Shown here: positions 29,734 through 37,454 of the stretch, one piece after another | How positions within the stretch are numbered: the first letter of the stretch is position 1 | How the letters are laid out: every line of letters starts with the position of its first letter | From: Planctomycetota bacterium | GTDB taxonomy: Bacteria > Planctomycetota > Brocadiia > JAADGH01 | Length of the DNA stretch: 64,000 nucleotides | Assembly (NCBI GenBank): GCA_013152475.1 | Contig: JAADGH010000109.1 | Coordinates: 8,247 to 72,246, forward strand | Direction of reading: 5' to 3' | Position numbers and translations under genes: made by a program | Notes under the pieces: model-generated | What the model was told of the DNA's origin: nothing | The model's database searches: none | Seen by the model: the letters and a program-made list of their open reading frames with translations, nothing else

Positions 29734-30075
29734 CTACAACTGCCGCAGCATCAACACCGCGACGATGAGGCCGAAGACGGCGATCCCTTCGCCGATGGCG
29801 ACGAAGATGAGCGCCCGGCCCAGAAGTTCCGGCTTCTCCGCGCAGGCCCCCATGGCCGCCGCGCCGACCTTTGCCACGGCATAGCCGGCGGCGGCTAACC
29901 CGAAGCACATGACGGCCGCCGCCGACGCAAGTCCCACGGCCTTGTCGATGCGGGATATGGGCTCTTTCGCTCCGGCGTCGCCCTCGGCGAAGACCACGCC
30001 GACCACGCCCACGGTCAGGACTGCCAGCATCAGCAGGCAGACCACCCCGTGCATGACCTTCCATCTCGACAACAT
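29734..30075 (-). CDS. atpK/ntpK: V/A-type ATP synthase membrane rotor subunit K (proteolipid)
   Basis: N-terminal signal-like helix plus two-helix hairpin; ion-binding carboxylate in LIFVAIGEGIAVFGLIVAVLML. Confidence 0.92.
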   Translation of the reverse strand: MLSRWKVMHGVVCLLMLAVLTVGVVGVVFAEGDAGAKEPISRIDKAVGLASAAAVMCFGLAAAGYAVAKVGAAAMGACAEKPELLGRALIFVAIGEGIAVFGLIVAVLMLRQL

Positions 30076-30094
30076 TTGCTCCTCCTCCCAAGGC

Positions 30095-32038
30095 TCACTT
30101 GGAAATGCAGAACGGTTTGAATTGCTTGCCTTCTCCACCGAAGAACTTACTGAAAAACTCGTAGTATTCCAAACGAATTGTTTGGATCATCACGATCAAT
30201 CCCTCCAGGAGGATGACCACCCCATTGCCCAGGATGATCACCGCCACCGACGAGAGGGCCGTCCCCGACGCCTCCTCCATGACCTCGGCCAGGGCGAAGA
30301 TGGCGATGCTCAGACCCACGTGGCTGAGGGCGAATGCGCTGACCCGGACGAAGGAGATGGTGTTCGCCAGGAACGACGTGAGCGTGTCCATCAGCTCCAC
30401 GGCCGATTGCATGAGGTACTCCCCAACGCTGCCGTGGAGGGCGCCCGGCTGGTGGGTGAGGATGTTGTAGATCGGCTCGCGGAAGAAGAGGATGACCAGG
30501 GGGACGACGATCAGCAGCACGACCTGCAGCACATTCACCCCCTCGCGGCCGAGGATGATGTGCTTGATCGTTATGCCGATGCAGCCGACGTAGAAGATGC
30601 CGCCAATGACGCCAAGCTTGTCGAAGACGCCATGGAGGTAGTCCCTGCGGTGGAGGCAGTTGATGATGTTGATGACGATGCCCAACAGGATCAGCGCCAT
30701 GCCGATGCAGATGCCGAGCTTGAAGAAGACCAGGACGTCCTCCATAGGGTTCTTCCAGAGCGGGGGAATGATCTTCTCCGACCCGAACACGCTCCCGTAA
30801 AGCGCGCCGAAGATGGCCGACGAGACGCCCGCACCGACGAGGACCACGCCCAGGTCGCCGCAGCGCCTGCGCAGCGCCTTGATGTTGTACATGGCCAGTC
30901 CGGTGAGGGCGATGATGGCGCCCTGGCCCACGTCGCCGAACATGAGGCCGAACATGAGGAGAAAGCTGAGGGCCACGAAGGGCGTCGGCTCGACCTCGTT
31001 GTAGCTCGGGAAGCCGTAGGTCGTGATGATCCGCTCGAAGGGTTTGAGGAACCAGGGATTGCTCAGGAGAACGGGCACAGCCGTGCGGCCCTCGATCACG
31101 TCCTTGAGCGAGGCGGGGTCGCGGGCCTCGATGACGGCCCTGCCGCCGGTCAGCTCCTGCAGCGTGCGGGTCACCTCGTCCACCTTGCCGGCGGGCACCC
31201 AGCCGGAGATGAGGGTGGTATCGGCCGTCCTGCCGAAGTGCTCCTTCGCATGGAGGATCTCCTGCTCGAAGTGGGCCCGAGCCGCGGCGGCGCGGACCGA
31301 GTCGGCGCATTCCTCCCGGAGGGCCTGTATCCGGGGCTCGATCTCCTCGATCTCCCTCTCGGCCTTCTCTCGTTTCCGCTCGGTCTCTTCAAGGATGTGC
31401 CTGGGCATGCCCTCGTATTTCTCCGAGATGTCCTCCTTCTTGAAGCCTGCGGTGTCGAGGTCGGACTCCAGGCCCCAGCGCTTCTTCTTGGTGGTGATGG
31501 CGATGACCCTTCTCTCGCCCGAGGGGGTGGTGAAGGGCATCAGGATACCTTCTTCGTTTTTGTACTGCTCCCGCAACCTCTCCAGGCCAGGGTCCGGCAT
31601 GGACCCCACGACGAAGTGGAGGAAGGAGAAATCGTTGATGTGCTGGATCTCGGTGTCGATCATCGCGAAGGACTCCACCTCGCGCTTGACCTCTTTGAGG
31701 CGCTCCAGGTCCTCCCGCGCGGCGGTCCTTTGGCCGACGAGGTCCTTCGCGATCCCCTCGGTCTTTTCGAGTTTCCGGGCGATCTCCTGTCCTGTCCGGC
31801 TCTTGGGTGTGGGGGCGGGGTGTTCGGCCTTGGGCAGGTCCAGCAGGCCGGTGATTGCGGCCGCGCGCCTTTCGATGCCCCCCCAGAGCTCGCGCTCCTG
31901 TGCGACATCCACCTTCTGGATGCCCGTGACCTCGCCGGTGGGTTTGACGTTCGTCAGATGGATGGCGCCCATCCGGCCGAGCGATTCCGTCAGCGCGTCC
32001 ACGCCGTCGCTCAGGACGAGGATGTCCACCTTCTTCAT
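30095..32038 (-). CDS. atpI/ntpI: V/A-type ATP synthase subunit I (start at 32038 or GTG at 32056)
   Basis: MKKVDILVLSDGVDALTESLGRMGAIHL...multi-TM C-terminus FLLMFGLMFGDVGQGAII...SFVRVSAFALSHVGLSIAIF. Confidence 0.95.
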   Translation of the reverse strand: MKKVDILVLSDGVDALTESLGRMGAIHLTNVKPTGEVTGIQKVDVAQERELWGGIERRAAAITGLLDLPKAEHPAPTPKSRTGQEIARKLEKTEGIAKDLVGQRTAAREDLERLKEVKREVESFAMIDTEIQHINDFSFLHFVVGSMPDPGLERLREQYKNEEGILMPFTTPSGERRVIAITTKKKRWGLESDLDTAGFKKEDISEKYEGMPRHILEETERKREKAEREIEEIEPRIQALREECADSVRAAAARAHFEQEILHAKEHFGRTADTTLISGWVPAGKVDEVTRTLQELTGGRAVIEARDPASLKDVIEGRTAVPVLLSNPWFLKPFERIITTYGFPSYNEVEPTPFVALSFLLMFGLMFGDVGQGAIIALTGLAMYNIKALRRRCGDLGVVLVGAGVSSAIFGALYGSVFGSEKIIPPLWKNPMEDVLVFFKLGICIGMALILLGIVINIINCLHRRDYLHGVFDKLGVIGGIFYVGCIGITIKHIILGREGVNVLQVVLLIVVPLVILFFREPIYNILTHQPGALHGSVGEYLMQSAVELMDTLTSFLANTISFVRVSAFALSHVGLSIAIFALAEVMEEASGTALSSVAVIILGNGVVILLEGLIVMIQTIRLEYYEFFSKFFGGEGKQFKPFCISK

Positions 32039-32078
32039 CGCGGCCGGTTTGAGCACGTCATGCCTCCCGAAGGAGTGT

Positions 32079-33125
32079 TCACGTCGCCAGGGGGATAAGC
32101 TCCCGCCGGATATCGTTCGCGGGCAGCTCATAGCGAAATCCCTGGATGACACGGGCCAGGTTCATAAACTCGATTTTTCTCAAAGCAGCATAGCCGACGA
32201 CCACGCCGATGTCGAACTGGTTTCCGTAGAAGGTCCGGTTCGCCACGCGGCAAAGGTGGTCCCAGAAGAGCCGTTCGCAGTCGCCCAGGTTGCCGTCGGC
32301 GCGCTCGAAAAGTGTCCGGTACTCTGCCGGGAGCTGCTGGACCAGGCCCTCGGCATCCTCCGCACGGCACATGCGATCGAGCGTATCCATCTGCAGGAGA
32401 CGACCGTGCGCAGAGAGGAGCGGCACGGTGTCCTCGGTGGGCAGGCCGTATGTGAAGCGCAGGCGGAGGGCGGTGAAGATGCTGGCAATATCCATCTCCA
32501 AACCGACGATCCGCACGGCCACGCGCCGATCGCCCCTGCGCAGGTCCTGGACCCGCTGCCAGAGGAGGTCGTAGTAGGCCCGGTCGAGGGCGGCGAAGAC
32601 GTAGAAGAGAACGCCGTCCCGCTCGTACCGCTCAAAGACGGGGGCCATCTGCTCAGGCAGGTCCGGCAGCGCCTCCTGGAGGCGGAGCCGGGCGAAAAGC
32701 TCCGGCAGCGACCCCGCTGCCAGCAGGTCCTTTACGGCCGGCGGCGGGGCGTTCGGGTCGCGGACAAGATAATCCTCGATCTCTCCCGGCGGGGGCTCGC
32801 CCTGCTTCTGCTGGCGCCAGAACTGGATGACCACTTTGCCGTTCTCGACGGTTCGGCGCAGGAGGATGGTCTCGATCAGGGCCCGGCTGGGGCCGTTCAT
32901 GTGTTGGCGGATCTGGGCCAGGTCTTCGAAGAGCTGCTCCATGAGGGACCTTTCGATCGCCACGTCGTCCATGAAGGCCTGCCGGCGGCCGGGGCAAAGG
33001 GTCTGGAGGAGGTCGGTCAGACCCGAGCAATTCAGGAGGGCGGTGAGGCGGTCGGTCTCGCGGAGCCGGCTGCGCATACCGTGGACCTTGGCATTGATGA
33101 ATTCGTACTCGTCTGTAGGCCACAT
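32079..33125 (-). CDS. atpC/ntpC: V/A-type ATP synthase subunit C
   Basis: YEFINAKVHGMRSRLRETDRLTALLNCSGLTDLLQTL...RIVGLEMDIASIFTALRLRF...ALRKIEFMNLARVIQGFRYELP. Confidence 0.9.
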   Translation of the reverse strand: MWPTDEYEFINAKVHGMRSRLRETDRLTALLNCSGLTDLLQTLCPGRRQAFMDDVAIERSLMEQLFEDLAQIRQHMNGPSRALIETILLRRTVENGKVVIQFWRQQKQGEPPPGEIEDYLVRDPNAPPPAVKDLLAAGSLPELFARLRLQEALPDLPEQMAPVFERYERDGVLFYVFAALDRAYYDLLWQRVQDLRRGDRRVAVRIVGLEMDIASIFTALRLRFTYGLPTEDTVPLLSAHGRLLQMDTLDRMCRAEDAEGLVQQLPAEYRTLFERADGNLGDCERLFWDHLCRVANRTFYGNQFDIGVVVGYAALRKIEFMNLARVIQGFRYELPANDIRRELIPLAT

Positions 33126-33168
33126 GGCAATGGAGTCACTACCTGTTGTGGGGATCGTCTGCGACCCG

Positions 33169-33192
33169 CCCGCTCAAACCAGTTTGAGCGGG
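33169..33192. repeat. Palindromic repeat, GCTCAAAC family, copy 2
   Basis: CCCGCTCAAAC-CA-GTTTGAGCGGG, perfect 11-bp arms. Confidence 0.75.
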
Positions 33193-33224
33193 CACCCCTA
33201 TCCAGCCAGACCTGCACGTGTGCT

Positions 33225-33247
33225 ACGCTCAAGCGGGGCTTGAGCGT
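33225..33247. repeat. Palindromic repeat, GCTCAAAC family, copy 3 (variant)
   Basis: ACGCTCAAGC-GGG-GCTTGAGCGT, perfect 10-bp arms. Confidence 0.7.
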
Positions 33248-33268
33248 GCTTCCCGCGTCGGGAACGAG

Positions 33269-33580
33269 TCAGTCGGCCAGGAGCGTGTCCACGACGGCTC
33301 GGATGGCCTCATCCTCCCGGGCCTTGCTGCGTTCGCGGAGTCGCTGGATGTCCACCTCGGCATCCTTCAGGGCGTCCTGTTTCTGTTTCCGGGCCTCTTC
33401 GCGGGCGGCCTCCACGATTTGGTTGGCGTCTTCCTGGGCCTTCTGGCAGATCAGTTGGAGCCTTTGCCGGGCATCTTCCTGGGCCTTCATGCGGATCTCC
33501 CGGGCGCTGGTCTGGGCGGCCTGGACGATCGAATTCGCCTTCTCCTCGACCTCCAGCATGTGCTTGATGACGTCTTGCAT
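33269..33580 (-). CDS. V/A-type ATP synthase subunit G/H-like stator coiled coil
   Basis: 103-aa charged helix MQDVIKHMLEVEEKANSIVQAAQTSAREIRMKAQEDARQRLQ; operon position. Confidence 0.8.
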   Translation of the reverse strand: MQDVIKHMLEVEEKANSIVQAAQTSAREIRMKAQEDARQRLQLICQKAQEDANQIVEAAREEARKQKQDALKDAEVDIQRLRERSKAREDEAIRAVVDTLLAD

Positions 33581-34051
33581 TTAGTCGTTCATCCGCGCTT
33601 TGGCCTCGGCGACGAGGATCGCGATGACGTCCTTGGCTGTCTCCGCCCCCACCAGTTTCTGGTAGAGCCCGGGCGTTTCGACGAGGGTCGCGATATTGGC
33701 CAGGGCCTCGATGTGCAGCCCGGGGTTGTTCTCGGTGGCGAGCATCAGAAAGACGACGTGCACCGGTTCATCCTGCCCCGACTCGTAGTCGATGCCGTCC
33801 TTGGAGACGCCTACGGCGATAACGAGATCGTCCACGGCGTCGGTCTTTGCGTGGGGGATGGCGACACCCTTGCCGATGTCGGTGCTGCCTTTTTCCTCTC
33901 GTTCCCAGAGTGCGTCCAATGCGACGCGGCGGTCCTTGATCTTCCCCGCACGGACGAGCACGTCGAGGAGTTCCTCAAACATTTCCTCCTTGTCCTTGGA
34001 CTCCAGGTCGATCTTGACCAGCGCTTCCTCAATCAGTTCCAGGAGTATCAT
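33581..34051 (-). CDS. PTS fructose/nitrogen-type EIIA domain protein (EIIA-Fru/Ntr family)
   Basis: IDLESKDKEEMFEELLDVLVRAGKI...STDIGKGVAIPHAKTDAVDDLVIAVGVSKDGIDYES...VHVVFLMLATENNPGLHIEALANIATL; phosphorylatable His in AIPHAK. Confidence 0.93.
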   Translation of the reverse strand: MILLELIEEALVKIDLESKDKEEMFEELLDVLVRAGKIKDRRVALDALWEREEKGSTDIGKGVAIPHAKTDAVDDLVIAVGVSKDGIDYESGQDEPVHVVFLMLATENNPGLHIEALANIATLVETPGLYQKLVGAETAKDVIAILVAEAKARMND

Positions 34052-34113
34052 GGTAGTGCATCCTGATCAGGCCCAGGGGTGTTTATAAAATTCCACTATT
34101 AGCCGAAACCTTA

Positions 34114-34141
34114 ATATTATCACACATCCTTCTGATTTCAA
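34114..34141 (-). promoter_or_regulatory. Candidate promoter for the EIIA/V-ATPase operon (TTGAAA-16-TAATAT on minus strand)
   Basis: -35 complement at 34136-34141, -10 complement at 34114-34119. Confidence 0.5.
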
Positions 34142-34274
34142 AGAAAAATCCCCTGCTTACGGTACTCCCTCGGTGACGGGGGGGCGGTCCGTTACCCACG
34201 TGACCGTCTTTGACTCTACCGTCACCTGCTCCCCCCGTGAGTGAGACATCGCTGCTCACGCCGGGATTTGCCGC

Positions 34275-34304
34275 TTGACCGCGCGCCCGACGGAGGGATA
34301 GAAT
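34275..34304 (+). promoter_or_regulatory. Candidate promoter (TTGACC-18-TAGAAT) preceded by CCCCCCGTGAGTGAGACATCGCT block
   Basis: -35 at 34275-34280, -10 at 34299-34304; conserved block at 34231-34253. Confidence 0.5.
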
Positions 34305-34338
34305 CCAAGCGGATGCTTATTCCTTCTCGGATCGCGGC

Positions 34339-35235
34339 ATGAAAAACGCCCTCATCATCCTGAACCCTATTGCCGGCGCGCGCCGGGGCGCCGACCTGTC
34401 GGCGCGTCTCCGGCGGATGCTTCTGGAGGAGGGGGTGGATGCTACGATCACCGAGACGGCGCGGCGCGGCGACGCCGAGACCATTGCCCGGGAGGAACAC
34501 GCGCACTACGACATGGTCGTCGGCGCCGGAGGTGACGGGACAGTGAACGAGGTGGCCTCGGGGCTCCATGGGACGGACACGCCCCTCGGCATCCTCCCCC
34601 TCGGCACGGCGAATGTGCTCGCCCGGGAGCTCGGCATTCCCCTCGGCATGAAAGGCGCCTGCCGCGTCCTGGCCTCGGGCGTTCCCCGGGCCATCGATGT
34701 GGGTTTGGCCTTATTCCCATCCCGGAACACCGGGCACCCCTTCCTGTCCATGGCCGGAGCGGGGCTGGACGCGGCCGTGGCCCATGCCTATAAGGCCGTT
34801 CGGAGGAAGTCCAGCCGGTACCATCAGTACGTTGTTCCGATCCTCCTGAGCATCCGCGATTTTCACTTTCCGGAGATTCACGTTTCCCTCGACGGCCGGC
34901 CCCTCGCGAAGCCGGCGACCTCGGTGATCGCTGGCAACATCCGCACCTACGGCGGCCCGTTCCGGCCCACTCCCCATGCCGAGCCGGACGATGGGCTGCT
35001 GCATGTCTGCGCCGTCCACGTCCGGAACACGCGGGACCTGCTCCGGTGCCTGTGGGGGACCATGACCGGCCGGCACATCGACTATCCCGACGTGACGTAC
35101 GCCACTGCACGGGAGGTTCGCATCGAAAGCGGAGACCACGTTCGCGTGCAGCTCGACGGCGATGCGGTGGGACGTCTTCCGGTGCAGCTTTCTATTCTCC
35201 CGCGCGGCCTGTCTGTGATTGCCCCAGGGGTCTGA
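34339..35235 (+). CDS. Diacylglycerol/lipid kinase family protein (YegS/DgkB-like)
   Basis: ALIILNPIAGARRGADLSARLRRML...DMVVGAGGDGTVNEVASGLHGTDTPLGILPLGTANVLARELGIP. Confidence 0.95.
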   Translation: MKNALIILNPIAGARRGADLSARLRRMLLEEGVDATITETARRGDAETIAREEHAHYDMVVGAGGDGTVNEVASGLHGTDTPLGILPLGTANVLARELGIPLGMKGACRVLASGVPRAIDVGLALFPSRNTGHPFLSMAGAGLDAAVAHAYKAVRRKSSRYHQYVVPILLSIRDFHFPEIHVSLDGRPLAKPATSVIAGNIRTYGGPFRPTPHAEPDDGLLHVCAVHVRNTRDLLRCLWGTMTGRHIDYPDVTYATAREVRIESGDHVRVQLDGDAVGRLPVQLSILPRGLSVIAPGV

Positions 35236-35257
35236 ACAAATTTCTGCGAAAAACCGC

Positions 35258-35313
35258 TTGACAAGCGAGGGGTGAGCCCATACGATAGGGCGTTGCACAT
35301 GTGCGGTTAACCG
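35258..35313 (+). promoter_or_regulatory. Promoter TTGACA-17-TACGAT followed by palindromes GCACATGTGC and CGGTTAACCG
   Basis: -35 at 35258-35263, -10 at 35281-35286, palindromes at 35295-35304 and 35304-35313. Confidence 0.65.
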
Positions 35314-35326
35314 GAAGGAGGAGCTC

Positions 35327-35830
35327 ATGTCCATCACCCACGAGGAAATCGCCAGTCGCCTCAATCTCGCGCGAAGCACCGTCACTCGAATCCTCAACAA
35401 CGACCCAAACTACCGGGCGAGCCAAAAAACGCGCAAGAAAGTCCTGGCCCTGGCGAGGGAGCTCAGCTATGACTTCGGCAACCTGCGCCGCATCCATCGC
35501 CGCCGGTTCGAGCGCATTCCAGTGGACTTTCCGGTGTATGTGAAGATCCTCCTGCCCGACGACATGGTGTTTGACGAGGGCCACGCGAAGATGCTCGACC
35601 TGAGCCCGGTCAGCGCGCTCATCGGTGAGTTCCGGCTCCACAAGCAGGTGATGCCGGTGACGGAGTTTCTCCTCGGGATTGAGGTCCTGGAGGGAGAACT
35701 CGCTGCCGTCAGACTCCGGGCGCGCATCGCACGAATCAGCCTGACGGAGGGGGTGCAGATGGGCGTGGAGTTCGTGGAGATCGAACGGGAGGTGCTGGAC
35801 CGGATCAAGAAGTTCCTGAACTACGGTTGA
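35327..35830 (+). CDS. LacI-type HTH DNA-binding domain fused to a PilZ-like domain
   Basis: HTH: ITHEEIASRLNLARSTVTRILNNDPNYRASQKTRKKVLALARELSYDF; PilZ-like RRRFERIPVDFPVYVKI...AKMLDLSPVSALIGEF...MGVEFVEIEREVLDRIKKFL. Confidence 0.75.
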   Translation: MSITHEEIASRLNLARSTVTRILNNDPNYRASQKTRKKVLALARELSYDFGNLRRIHRRRFERIPVDFPVYVKILLPDDMVFDEGHAKMLDLSPVSALIGEFRLHKQVMPVTEFLLGIEVLEGELAAVRLRARIARISLTEGVQMGVEFVEIEREVLDRIKKFLNYG

Positions 35831-35885
35831 GCCCCACCGCAAACAAAAGCAATGGGACGGCCGGCAGGGATCGAGAGTGCGACCG

Positions 35886-36014
35886 TTAATCCTCCGCCAA
35901 TGTGCGGTAGAGCCCTCTTCGGATGTTCTCTCTCACGTCGCCCATGAACTTCCGGATGTGTTCTTTCGCCAGTTTCTCTGCAAAATCGGCGTCTTTCTTG
36001 TCAATCGCTTCGAT
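35886..36014 (-). pseudogene. GntR (FCD-domain) regulator C-terminal remnant
   Basis: AIEAIDKKDADFAEKLAKEHIRKFMGDVRENIRRGLYRTLAED* resembles an FCD C-terminus; no matching coding sequence upstream of about 36015. Confidence 0.5.
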
Positions 36015-36103
36015 GGCGCCAGTCCCGGCCTGCCCGGGCCGTCCGAGAGGTCGGGGGCCCACCGGCTCATAGGGTTGGAGAGGCGATTGGAAAGGAGTAG
36101 CTA

Positions 36104-37441
36104 ATGATTGTGCTGATCGCCGGACCGCAGAAACCGCCGCGCTCGTTTCAAGGCCTGGGTCTGCCGTATCTGGGGGGTGTCTTGGAGGAAGCCGGTTTCG
36201 AGGTGAAGATATGCGATAAGTATCCGCCCTCTCCGGACACCGACGATGAGGCCGTGCTCGACGAGCGGCTGGCGGCGGAAATCGCAGGGATGAACCCATC
36301 CCTCGTCGGGATCACCATCCACACGCCGATGGTCGTTGAGCGGACTCGTCTTGCGAAATGTCTCCGAGAGCACCTGCCGGACACACTCCTGGTTGCGGGG
36401 GGGCATCATCCCAGTGCCGAGCCGGAGGATCTTCTTCAGAACTCCGACTTCGACGTGTGCGTGATCGGCGAAGGGGAAGAGACGCTGCTGGAGATCGCAC
36501 AGCGGGTTGAGGAGGGACAGGGACGCGAACGGACCGACTGGCTGGCAAAAGTCCGCGGTGTGGTCTATAGGCACGAAGGAGAGATCGCGAGGACCGAGCC
36601 CCGCCCGCCGGTTGCCGACCTGGATTCCATGCCCGTCCAGGCCCATCATCTCCTCGGGCTGGAAGACTATGGCCCTCATCCCCACCTCGGCATCAAGAGC
36701 GCTGGTCTCCTGACCTATCGCGGATGCCCGATGGGCTGTGTATTCTGCATGAACCCCCAGGGGCGCAAGGTGCGCAGGCGGAGCCCATCGAACGTGGTGG
36801 ATGAGATGGCGCATGTGATGAGAGAGTTCGACGTGTCCGGCTTCAACTGCTACGACAACATGTTCGGCCTGAACCGGAGGCATGCGTTGGCGGTCTGCGA
36901 CGAGATCCTCCGGCGCAAGCTGGACGTGACATGGGGGTGTTGGACCGGGGGGAACCTGGTGGACAAGGAACTGGCCGAGAAGATAAAGGCATCCGGCTGC
37001 GGTCGAGTGGGCTTCGGCGTGGAAAGCGGCGACGACGAGGTGCTGGCCACGGCCCGGCCGGGCTTCACCGCAGCGCAGCATCTCGAGGGCATCCGGGATC
37101 TGAAAATCGCAGGGATCAAAGTGACTCCTTTCTTCATGATCGGTCTGCCCGGCGAATCCGAGGAGAGCGTGCGGCGGACAGTCGAGTTCGCGAAGCGCTG
37201 CGGGGCGGATGAGGTCTGCCTGGGCATCTTTCGCCCCTATCCCGGGACCGCCGTCTGGAACGACCCGGCAGCCTTCGGCGCTCGAATCACTCATGGGCCG
37301 AACTATGAGGCCTACATCGAGACGGAGAAGCTCTCCCGCGCGGCGATGTTGGAGTGCGCGGAGTGGGCGGGCGAGGAATTGAAACGGAGCGGATCGATGA
37401 AGGTCGAGTTCCTCCGGCTCGATAAGTATGCATGGGAATAG
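36104..37441 (+). CDS. B12-binding-domain radical SAM protein
   Basis: N-terminal cobalamin-like fold (LPYLGGVLEEAGFEVKICD...LLVAGGHHPSAEPEDLL); radical SAM motif TYRGCPMGCVFCMN. Confidence 0.93.
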   Translation: MIVLIAGPQKPPRSFQGLGLPYLGGVLEEAGFEVKICDKYPPSPDTDDEAVLDERLAAEIAGMNPSLVGITIHTPMVVERTRLAKCLREHLPDTLLVAGGHHPSAEPEDLLQNSDFDVCVIGEGEETLLEIAQRVEEGQGRERTDWLAKVRGVVYRHEGEIARTEPRPPVADLDSMPVQAHHLLGLEDYGPHPHLGIKSAGLLTYRGCPMGCVFCMNPQGRKVRRRSPSNVVDEMAHVMREFDVSGFNCYDNMFGLNRRHALAVCDEILRRKLDVTWGCWTGGNLVDKELAEKIKASGCGRVGFGVESGDDEVLATARPGFTAAQHLEGIRDLKIAGIKVTPFFMIGLPGESEESVRRTVEFAKRCGADEVCLGIFRPYPGTAVWNDPAAFGARITHGPNYEAYIETEKLSRAAMLECAEWAGEELKRSGSMKVEFLRLDKYAWE

Positions 37442-37454
37442 GAGGAGACAGGCC

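Noticed and set aside
29909-33584. Long plus-strand ORFs 29909..32098 and 31023..33584
   Set aside because: Mirror frames of V-ATPase subunits I, C and G/H; no recognisable domains.
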